Below, in pieces: positions 1 to 4,588 of a stretch of 11,263 bases of DNA; the stretch's first letter is position 1; each line of letters starts with the position of its first letter. The stretch lies in the NCBI GenBank assembly GCA_021785155.1, contig JAJYGE010000168.1, forward strand, positions 1 through 11,263, given 5' to 3'. Below the pieces are notes generated by a model. It ran no database searches. It worked only from the letters and a program-made list of their open reading frames with translations, and was not told the origin of the DNA. Made by a program: the position numbers and the translations under genes. The DNA comes from Planctomycetota bacterium. GTDB taxonomy: Bacteria; Planctomycetota; Phycisphaerae; WQYP01.

Positions 1-43
1 TTCCGTAGCCTTCCATGGCTGACCCCCTGTTCGAAAAACACAG

Positions 44-58
44 CGGACATCCTGTCCG
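44..58. promoter_or_regulatory. Inverted repeat at the antitoxin start, possible autoregulatory operator
   Basis: CGGACA and TGTCCG form a perfect 6-bp inverted repeat around a 3-bp centre, ending on the G of the GTG start of the Phd-type gene. Phd/YefM antitoxins commonly repress their own operons by binding palindromes that overlap the promoter or start. The placement fits, but I see no convincing -35/-10 pair in the 57 bases available and the left edge of the window cuts the region off. The second phd copy does not have this palindrome upstream. Confidence 0.35.
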
Positions 59-372
59 TGAGTCCTTATCATAATAGACCATTGCCAAATCGGGAAGTTA
101 TTTCGGCCCCGTTCCTAAGCGTTACGCAGGCCGCCCGCAATTTCGCCGATTGTGTCAACCGGGTGCATTACCAGCAGGTTACGTATGTGCTGGTTAAAAA
201 TGGCTTGCCTTATGCCCGGCTAGCACCCGCGAAGGCGAAGGTATGTTCGGCCACGCACTTGGCGGAAATCTTATCGGGAGAAGTATTGTCAACCGCCGAA
301 GCCGAGAGGTGGCGTCGGGATCGGCACGCCGCCCATAAGGCGCTCAGGTTGCAGGCGGACAAATGGCGATAA
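58..372 (+). CDS. Phd/YefM-family antitoxin of a type II toxin-antitoxin locus
   Basis: This is a 104-residue protein from a GTG start. Residues from about 21 (SVTQAARNFADCVNRV) match the N-terminal DNA-binding fold of Phd/YefM antitoxins. The next strand pair (VTYVLVKNGLPYARLAP) is the usual 'xVxKxGxPVAxL' segment. The charged C-terminal tail (about residues 77-104, rich in Arg, Ala and Lys) is where such antitoxins wrap the toxin. The first 20 residues are longer than usual and unlike the second copy at 8948, so this N-terminus may be rearranged or the start may lie further in. The stop overlaps the ATG of the PIN toxin remnant by one base (TAATG), the normal coupled arrangement of antitoxin then toxin. 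Because the toxin is broken, this is now an orphan antitoxin. It could still repress its own operon or neutralise a related toxin elsewhere. Confidence 0.85.
   Translation: MSPYHNRPLPNREVISAPFLSVTQAARNFADCVNRVHYQQVTYVLVKNGLPYARLAPAKAKVCSATHLAEILSGEVLSTAEAERWRRDRHAAHKALRLQADKWR
116..291 (+). repeat. Direct repeat, left copy (phd homology block)
   Basis: This 176-bp block inside the intact antitoxin gene matches 8964-9139 at a constant offset of 8,848 bp. I count 11 differences by eye, about 94% identity, in the same orientation. Similarity stops sharply at both ends: upstream the N-terminal codons differ, and downstream the second copy changes to unrelated sequence after GTCA. The pair brackets the whole metal-efflux cassette. 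Confidence 0.85.
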
Positions 373-413
373 TGCTTGATGCTGACGTACTTTTACGACG
401 TTATCATCGCCGC
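372..413 (+). pseudogene. PIN-domain (VapC-like) toxin, broken 5' remnant
   Basis: The ATG at 372 overlaps the antitoxin stop. It encodes MLDADVLL, matching the start of PIN-domain ribonucleases, whose first catalytic Asp lies in such a 'LDTNVL' strand. After codon 8 the frame is lost. In another frame, 397-413 reads DVIIAA, which matches the C-terminal PIN motif carrying a later catalytic Asp. A normal PIN toxin has roughly 80-100 residues between these two motifs, so the middle was deleted with a frameshift. The remainder of the C-terminus lies at 891 onward, beyond the inserted element. No active toxin can be made from this. The assignment is from motif resemblance plus antitoxin context. 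Confidence 0.7.
402..413 (+). repeat. 12-bp direct repeat, left flank of the insertion
   Basis: TATCATCGCCGC occurs here and again at 879-890, immediately outside the two ends of the inserted element. Joining the left flank through 413 to the right flank from 891 restores one reading frame, DVIIAATAIERGSTLA, a good PIN C-terminal motif. This supports a target-site duplication rather than a chance match. Confidence 0.65.
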
Positions 414-568
414 GGACATTGAGGATACATTCAAAAATAGCATTAATTATCAGCGGCGACTATTGTAGTAGGCATCGTCCCTGATGTCGTTATACGGTTG
501 CAAAACCACGCCAACGGCACGAGGGACCGTGCCTGCTACAAATGTCCCGCCAGAGGCCGCGTTGAGTA
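414..568 (+). repeat. Terminal direct repeat, copy 1
   Basis: It matches 724-878 at offset 310 with six differences (416, 470, 487, 498, 501, 505), about 96% identity. All six are transitions, and at five of them copy 1 has A or T where copy 2 has G or C. Three extra bases (CGC) before each copy also agree, but at the left they belong to the 12-bp flank. The right boundary is sharp, after GTTGAGTA. Confidence 0.9.
471..548 (+). ncRNA. Predicted structured RNA module, copy 1: three hairpins with complementary loops
   Basis: P1 is GGCATC (471-476) pairing with GATGTC (483-488, one G-U) around loop GTCCCT. P2 is GGTT (496-499) with AACC (504-507) capped by the GNRA tetraloop GCAA. P3 is GGCACG (516-521) with CGTGCC (528-533) around loop AGGGAC. 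The P1 and P3 loops are exact 6-nt reverse complements, so they could kiss. A second GTCCC at 544-548 could compete for the P3 loop. The strand is assumed: GNRA tetraloops appear when it is read as plus. Whether it is transcribed is unknown, and it does not match a riboswitch or RNA family I can name. Confidence 0.45.
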
Positions 569-574
569 AAAAGT

Positions 575-598
575 GTTGCTGTCGCAAGATGAGGCAAC
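575..598. repeat. Stem-loop in the element centre
   Basis: GTTGC (575-579) pairs with GCAAC (594-598); a T-G pair extends the stem to six over a 12-nt loop. It is the first of two hairpins in the unique centre of the insertion. A short stem like this can arise by chance, so it only supports the view that the whole element is structured. Confidence 0.3.
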
Positions 599-635
599 CC
601 CTGCAGTTTCCTGGCTACCTTCTCAACACCGACGA

Positions 636-673
636 CTGCCACCCAAAACGCGCGGTGCAAGCACACGCGGCAG
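636..673. repeat. Longer stem-loop in the element centre
   Basis: CTGCC (636-640) pairs with GGCAG (669-673). Inside, GCG (650-652) can pair with CGC (666-668) and GTG (655-657) with CAC (662-664) around loop CAAG. ACCC (641-644) on the internal side is complementary to GGGT (684-687) just downstream, a possible pseudoknot. This is hand-folded with no energy calculation. Confidence 0.3.
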
Positions 674-723
674 AAAGAGGATGGGGTGGTGCCGGTACGC
701 TGGCTCGGATCTTTACTCGGCGC

Positions 724-878
724 GGGCATTGAGGATACATTCAAAAATAGCATTAATTATCAGCGGCGACTATTGTAGTGGGCATCGTCCCTGATGCCGT
801 TATACGGCTGTAAAGCCACGCCAACGGCACGAGGGACCGTGCCTGCTACAAATGTCCCGCCAGAGGCCGCGTTGAGTA
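724..878 (+). repeat. Terminal direct repeat, copy 2
   Basis: This is the partner of 414-568. Its right end (GTTGAGTA, 871-878) abuts the second 12-bp flank TATCATCGCCGC. Copy 2 is richer in G and C at the variable sites and has the fully Watson-Crick P1 stem, so it may be closer to the ancestral sequence. Confidence 0.9.
781..858 (+). ncRNA. Predicted structured RNA module, copy 2
   Basis: This is the same fold as copy 1, shifted by 310 bases. P1 is GGCATC/GATGCC (781-786, 793-798), now with a G-C pair where copy 1 has G-U. P2 is GGCT/AGCC (806-809, 814-817), in which C808-G815 replaces T498-A505 of copy 1, a two-sided compensatory change; the cap is GTAA, still GNRA. P3 is unchanged (826-831, 838-843). 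The second GTCCC is at 854-858. Four of the six differences between copies therefore lie in this fold and preserve it. Confidence 0.45.
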
Positions 879-1098
879 TATCATCGCCGCCACGGCCATT
901 GAACGTGGCAGCACCTTGGCAACGTTTAAAATTCGCCATTTCGCCGGTATAAGAGGGCTGAAAGTGATCGTTCCCAATCTTGCGCCCGCACGAATATTCC
1001 GGGATTTCGGTAAAGGGGATAAGCCAGCCGCTCAGAATGCCAGACTCAGCCGTGTCGTCGAAACATATTTATTCGGGTGTATTCGTAGTGGGCTGTAG
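877..1098 (+). pseudogene. PIN-domain (VapC-like) toxin, 3' remnant
   Basis: From 877 the frame reads YIIAATAIERGSTLA and then FKIRHFAGIRGLKVIVPNL, the last helix and strand of VapC-type PIN toxins (compare the common 'IAATAxxxGxxLATxNxRHFxxxGLxVxNP'). True homology ends near 990. The frame then runs another 36 codons to a stop at 1098, inside the 3' end of the converging CDF gene, so the normal stop seems lost. The first codons overlap the right end of the inserted repeat and the 12-bp duplication. With the 5' remnant at 372-413 this is one toxin gene broken by a deletion and an insertion. A start inside this piece (TTG 916) would give only a PIN tail without its catalytic residues. Confidence 0.75.
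879..890 (+). repeat. 12-bp direct repeat, right flank of the insertion
   Basis: This is the second copy of TATCATCGCCGC, directly after the right end of the element. In the toxin frame it encodes part of the IIAA motif, as does the left copy in its own frame. Confidence 0.65.
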
Positions 1099-2349
1099 CT
1101 CAATGGTGACGTGGGATAAATGCGCGATACGCGCCAATTGTGCTTTATATTCCGTTACCGGCCGCGGATGCGCGGATGCCAATGAAATAATGGCACTGAG
1201 ATGTCCCGGCCCGACACGCCACACATGCAAGTCCATTATCTTGTCACCGGATTTTTCCAATTCACCGCGGATCAATGCGGCCAGTTGGTCATCCGGCACC
1301 ATGTCCACGAGTATGCCCACGGTTGACCGAATCAGTCCAATCGACCAGTTGGCGATCACCAATGCGCCGAGAATACCCATGACCGGGTCCATCCACACCC
1401 AACCCAGAAATCTTGCCGCCAGCAGACCGCAAATCACCAGCGCCGACACCGCTCCATCGGCAAACACATGTACAAAAGCGGCGCGGATATTGTTGTCGCG
1501 GTCAATGGCACTGGAACCATGCTGATGCGCGTGTTCCTCAAAGTGAACTTCCGCGGCGTAAGAATCCCGTCCATTTGCCATACCAATGCGGGCGATAAAC
1601 TCGTGCGGCTCCGGGATTGCCTCAATGGATTCCAAAAACAGGCCCACCTGACGTAGCGGAAACGACTGCGCCGAGCCATCTGGCCGGACCGTCTCAATGG
1701 ATGCTTCGCAGCCAAACGGCAAGTGATGCAGTCGGAAACGTGGCGGAACGCCATCCTCAAAGACTTCCAACTCACAATTGCCCCATGGTGTGCGGATCTC
1801 ATGCGCAAGTTCGGCGGAAGGTCCATGATGCGATGAAGCGCCATGATGATGATGCCCACCGCCATGGTCATGATCCCCGGCCAGCAGCCAGGCGCTGGTG
1901 AGGTTCACCGCCAAACCAAGAATCGCGATTGGAATAGCCGCACCAAAATCAATATGCACCGGCGAAAGCAAACGGATAACCGCTTCATATCCGATCAGCA
2001 CCGCTATCATGGCCAGAATGATGGCACTGGTAAATGCCGCCAGATCGCCAAGCTTACCGGTTCCGAAAACGAAACGCGGATCATCCGAATGCCGCCGGGC
2101 ATAACGGTACGCCAGAGCCGCAAGCAATAAGGCCCCGGCATGGGTGGACATGTGCCAGCCGTCCGCCACCAGCGCCAATGAACCAAATACCGTACCACCG
2201 ATAATTTCCAGCAGCATCATGAACGTGCAAAGGATGACCACCGCCCAGGTGCGGCGTTCATTGTGGGCGTGACCGGCACCGAGAAAGTCATGCCGGTGCG
2301 ACATTGCGGAACCATTTATCATTTCAAGATTGTCCACGGTATTTTCCAT
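1069..2349 (-). CDS. dmeF: Cation diffusion facilitator (CDF) metal exporter, DmeF-like
   Basis: This 426-residue inner-membrane antiporter of the CDF family is expected to export divalent metal, with Co/Ni/Zn most likely for DmeF-like members. The N-terminus has the HDFLGAGHAHNERRTW signature. TM1 lies near residues 35-57. TM2 contains DGWHMSTH, with D63, H66 and H70 as likely metal ligands. TM3-TM4 span about 105-156. A His-rich loop follows at 159-175. About residues 186-272 form an inserted soluble segment (with FEDGVPPRFR) not found in minimal CDFs. TM5 carries HVFAD (H294, D298), and the C-terminal cytoplasmic metal-sensing domain is about 345-420 with LHVW. M16 (2304) is an equally plausible start that keeps the whole signature; neither start has a Shine-Dalgarno. 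The gene is divergent from the RND operon, and the two probably act in series. Its 3' end overlaps the extended PIN remnant tail to tail by 30 bases. Confidence 0.93.
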   Translation of the reverse strand: MENTVDNLEMINGSAMSHRHDFLGAGHAHNERRTWAVVILCTFMMLLEIIGGTVFGSLALVADGWHMSTHAGALLLAALAYRYARRHSDDPRFVFGTGKLGDLAAFTSAIILAMIAVLIGYEAVIRLLSPVHIDFGAAIPIAILGLAVNLTSAWLLAGDHDHGGGHHHHGASSHHGPSAELAHEIRTPWGNCELEVFEDGVPPRFRLHHLPFGCEASIETVRPDGSAQSFPLRQVGLFLESIEAIPEPHEFIARIGMANGRDSYAAEVHFEEHAHQHGSSAIDRDNNIRAAFVHVFADGAVSALVICGLLAARFLGWVWMDPVMGILGALVIANWSIGLIRSTVGILVDMVPDDQLAALIRGELEKSGDKIMDLHVWRVGPGHLSAIISLASAHPRPVTEYKAQLARIAHLSHVTIELQPTTNTPE

Positions 2350-2355
2350 TATGGG

Positions 2356-2556
2356 CTATTTCATATAAGTTCGGATCAGCTCAATCAATTGTTCGGCAGC
2401 GTCCTGGCCCAGCGCTTTCGGATAGGTCACCGGAACGCCAAACTCAACCGAATCGCTGCCACGAGTTCCTCCGTATGTATACTGCCGTCGTTGATGAAAT
2501 ATTGCAACTTGCCCGTCGGAACGACTTGACAGCGCGAACTTGTTCGGATACGTTAC
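2356..2556 (-). other. Open frame upstream of the CDF gene, possible remnant of a lost gene
   Basis: On the minus strand, about 66 codons are open up to a TAG seven bases before the CDF ATG. The C-terminal part reads SDSVEFGVPVTYPKAL and then GQDAAEQLIELIRTYMK, which looks like real protein (amphipathic helix, ordinary composition). There is no ATG, GTG or TTG near its start. An overlapping frame also gives protein-like sequence (LQYFINDGSIHTEELVAAI). A frameshifted relic of a small gene cotranscribed with the CDF would explain both. The region must also hold the divergent promoters, so chance is a real alternative. Confidence 0.25.
2360..2388 (-). promoter_or_regulatory. Candidate sigma70-type promoter for the CDF gene
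   Basis: Read on the minus strand, TTGATT (2388-2383) is followed by a 17-bp spacer and TATGAA (2365-2360), 4/6 matches to each consensus. The expected start site falls a few bases before the ATG at 2349. That would give a nearly leaderless message from 2349, or a leader of about 50 nt if M16 is used. The spacer holds ATCCGAAC, also present in the plus-strand promoter region. Confidence 0.4.
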
Positions 2557-2559
2557 GTA
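2526..2559 (+). promoter_or_regulatory. Candidate promoter and operator of the RND efflux operon
   Basis: A perfect -35 TTGACA (2526-2531) is separated by 17 bp from a weak -10 TACGTT (2549-2554). The spacer contains the perfect palindrome CGAACTTGTTCG apart from its 2-bp centre (2535-2546). The -10 lies in a second palindrome, TACGTTACGTA (2549-2559). A strong -35, weak -10 and dyads in this position fit a promoter under a metal-responsive repressor or activator. No regulator gene is in the window. Transcription would start at about 2561, next to the ATG at 2562, implying a leaderless or near-leaderless transcript. Confidence 0.5.
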
Positions 2560-2561
2560 CT

Positions 2562-2984
2562 ATGAGTATGAGTGTGCCCAAGATATTTTTAGCTGCGCTC
2601 ATCGTCCTTGCGGCATTTGTGGCGGTTTTGGCGGGGCATTTGCCATCGGCTGCCGCGGTATCCGGACAGCGCTTGCACTCCTCCAATCTCGCCCGCTCCT
2701 CGCCGCATGTCGCCAAGGCGAAGTTCGCCGAATATCTGAAAAACTCGTCTCCCGTGAACAAGCATGGCTGCTGCCTCCTTTGCGGCCATCAGATCAGCAC
2801 GCTTCAGGTGTGCTCGACGGGAACCATTCGGGATCATAAACCCCTCAGGCGTGTCATGGTATTGGCCAATCCGGCCTGCACTGATCCCCGGGGGACGATT
2901 TATCGCTGGTCACTCCGAATCCCTCCCCGCCATACTTGTTCAGCCTCTTCTCTATTTGATTTGGGTTGTGCCCTGACAATCTAA
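2562..2984 (+). CDS. Small exported Cys/His-containing protein preceding the RND genes (CzcI/DUF2946-like position)
   Basis: This 140-residue protein begins with a clear signal peptide or membrane anchor: a short polar stretch, a hydrophobic core at about 8-25, and Ala-rich possible cleavage sites near 30-33. The remainder is periplasmic and contains a CCLLCGH cluster (C70, C71, C74, H76) plus C84, C106, C126 and C136 and scattered His, suggesting metal binding. Small exported proteins of this kind (CzcI, DUF2946) often sit just upstream of czcC-type genes in heavy-metal RND operons. I base the call on position and Cys/His pattern, not on clear family identity. A second ATG two codons in (2568) is an alternative start, and the frame is open further upstream to 2304 only by chance. 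No Shine-Dalgarno is visible. It could be a sensor, chaperone or accessory of the efflux complex. Confidence 0.55.
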   Translation: MSMSVPKIFLAALIVLAAFVAVLAGHLPSAAAVSGQRLHSSNLARSSPHVAKAKFAEYLKNSSPVNKHGCCLLCGHQISTLQVCSTGTIRDHKPLRRVMVLANPACTDPRGTIYRWSLRIPPRHTCSASSLFDLGCALTI

Positions 2985-3151
2985 ACGACTTCGGCAGATG
3001 CCGCTTCCCATCCTGCGGGGAAAATCCCGCAACACAAGACCCCTATACTTTTTTCTATTGCCAATGTGCTTGCGTTTCCGGCAATCGCCACCAACGACGT
3101 AGCGTCGGGCCGATCGGAAACACTTGGCACGAAATGGGATATACAGTGCAA
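2985..3151 (+). other. Spacer between the small exported protein and the outer-membrane channel gene
   Basis: These 167 bases show no convincing gene. The channel's frame happens to be open through here, but the translated sequence is not signal-like. A small perfect hairpin, CGACG-TAG-CGTCG, lies at 3095-3107. A T-rich run at about 3049-3056 is not preceded by a stable stem, so I do not call a terminator. The downstream RND genes are probably read from the same promoter. Confidence 0.5.
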
Positions 3152-4588
3152 ATGAGTAATATAAAGGCAACATTGTCAGCCCGCCGAATCCGATGGGCGA
3201 CGGTGCTCATGCTGGTGCTGCCGGCGGGGTGCCAGTCCTACCACGGCAAGCCGTTGACGCCGGAAGCGGTGACGCGGGCGCTCAAAACCCCCTCGTGGCG
3301 TGAACTTCGCGTGGCGGCGGAGAAAACCAGTTCCGAGCAACTTCCGAAAACCATGCTTTCTCCGTCGCGGGGAATCACGCCGGAAAGCGCCGCGGTATTG
3401 GCGTTGATTCTGAATCCCTCGCTACGAGCCATCCGGGACGCCCATGGCGAAGCCTCCGCCCAGCTGCTTCAGGCGGGCATTTTCACCAACCCGGTAATCA
3501 CCGGCAGCTTTGGTGAAATAACCGGGGGCTTCCGCACGGACACATTCAATCCTTACGGCATCGGCGTTGGCTGGAACATTCGGCAATTAATTGACCGCCA
3601 AGCGCGGATAAGTTCCGCACGCTACGGGCTTAAGCAGGTGGATCTGGAAGTGGCGTGGCGGGAATGGCAGATCGCGGAAGCCGCCCGGCTCGCGGTGTAC
3701 GCCATGGCTACGGCGAAGGAGCAACTTACGGAGGCGCTGGCAGCCCGGCGGCAGCTTGATAAGACCTACAAAATTGCGCAGTACGCCGGCGCGCAAGGGC
3801 TGATCACGCTGTACAATTTGGGCGTCGCGCTTACCGCCAGCCAGCGGGCCAACGCCCTTGTGCTCACTTTCCGGCAACATTTCCAGCGCAGTCAATTGGA
3901 CCTGGCGCGAGCCATGGGACTGGGGCCGCAAACGATATTTACCCTCAGCCCCGCAGTCCGGCTGCCGAGGGCGGTTCATCTCCCGGACGTGGTGAAGCTG
4001 GAACACGACGTGGCAAATCGGCGCCTGGATTTACTGGCGCTGCAGAAGGGTTATCAGAGCCGGCAGGAACAGCTGCGCGCCGCCGTGCTGCGGCAGTTTC
4101 CCAGCGTCAGCATCGGTTTCACACAGAACAGCGACGCGAACAACGTGCACACCTCGGGTTTCGGCGTGAGCATTGATTTGCCGATATTTGACCGCAATCA
4201 GGGCCGGATCGCCTTGGCTAAGGCGACACGCCGGGCGCTTTATGACGACTACATGGCGCGGGTATTTGCCGCACGCTCCGACATCGCCACGGCGGCGATG
4301 AACATCCGGTCGCTTCAACGGCGGATACGCCAGGCGCAGTCGGCGGCCGGCAAATACAGTGCGTTGGTGGCCCGGGATCGACAAGGCTTACGCATCCGGA
4401 GCGTCAACATCCAGGCATACGCCGCCGCCACGGAACAGTTGGAGCAGGCGCGGATTGGCGTGGCGCAATTGCAATATCGCCTGGCGCGGAATCTCATCGC
4501 CCTGGAGCTTTCGTCGGGCGAGGCCTTTTTTACGCAACACAATAAGCCAACAACCACGGATTCGAACCGCAGTGGAGACGCACAATGA
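3152..4588 (+). CDS. CzcC-like TolC-family outer-membrane channel of an RND efflux system
   Basis: This 478-residue outer-membrane efflux protein forms the exit duct of the tripartite pump. From M at 3152 there is a basic n-region (ARRIRW), a hydrophobic core and LPAGC with C27, a probable but not ideal lipobox (Pro at -3), so it may be a lipoprotein. The OEP repeats follow. The first half starts near residue 75 (ESAAVLALILNPSLRAIRDA, typical of CzcC/CusC relatives) with long Ala/Gln/Leu-rich coiled-coil helices. The second half begins near 285 (RLDLLALQKGY) and contains GFGVSIDLPIFDRNQGRI, the usual strand and turn before the second helical hairpin. M at 3134 is an alternative start. Frame upstream to 2966 is open but unlikely to be used. 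The TGA overlaps the next gene's ATG (ATGA). Confidence 0.93.
   Translation: MSNIKATLSARRIRWATVLMLVLPAGCQSYHGKPLTPEAVTRALKTPSWRELRVAAEKTSSEQLPKTMLSPSRGITPESAAVLALILNPSLRAIRDAHGEASAQLLQAGIFTNPVITGSFGEITGGFRTDTFNPYGIGVGWNIRQLIDRQARISSARYGLKQVDLEVAWREWQIAEAARLAVYAMATAKEQLTEALAARRQLDKTYKIAQYAGAQGLITLYNLGVALTASQRANALVLTFRQHFQRSQLDLARAMGLGPQTIFTLSPAVRLPRAVHLPDVVKLEHDVANRRLDLLALQKGYQSRQEQLRAAVLRQFPSVSIGFTQNSDANNVHTSGFGVSIDLPIFDRNQGRIALAKATRRALYDDYMARVFAARSDIATAAMNIRSLQRRIRQAQSAAGKYSALVARDRQGLRIRSVNIQAYAAATEQLEQARIGVAQLQYRLARNLIALELSSGEAFFTQHNKPTTTDSNRSGDAQ

Larger units (their letters stand above)
414..878. mobile_element. Non-coding insertion element with 155-bp direct terminal repeats
   Basis: A 465-bp segment interrupts the PIN toxin remnant and is flanked by the 12-bp duplication TATCATCGCCGC. 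It is built as 155-bp repeat (414-568), 155-bp unique centre (569-723), 155-bp repeat (724-878), with both repeats in the same orientation and reaching the outer edges. I find no credible protein: the open frames across it are short, overlap on both strands and resemble nothing I know. It could be a non-autonomous (MITE-like or composite) element mobilised in trans, or two nested copies of a smaller 155-bp element. Obvious terminal inverted repeats are absent. Sequence near each outer end shares a short TTGAG string in the same direction. I do not recognise the family. Confidence 0.6.

Noticed and set aside
484..753. Open frames on both strands across the inserted element (about 82-87 codons)
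   Set aside because: They begin inside the repeat, overlap each other on opposite strands, have implausible composition and no family pattern; the repeat variation fits RNA structure better than codons.
414..878. CRISPR array or tandem satellite
   Set aside because: Only two copies of a 155-bp unit with one 155-bp spacer; no short repeats at regular spacing and no cas genes.
414..878. IS110 bridge RNA, TnpB/IscB guide RNA or a known riboswitch
   Set aside because: Kissing-loop hairpins made me consider these, but no transposase, nuclease or aptamer core I can name is present; left as an unassigned structured element.
980..1525. 181-codon plus-strand frame
   Set aside because: Lies antisense to the well supported CDF gene and has no recognisable features.
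2304..2561. Long N-terminal extension of the small exported protein, starting at 2304
   Set aside because: It would overlap the CDF start region and place the signal peptide internally; the start at 2562 gives a normal signal peptide next to a good promoter.
2966..3151. Extended start for the outer-membrane channel gene
   Set aside because: The added 62 residues are not signal-like and would bury the signal/lipobox segment that begins at 3152.
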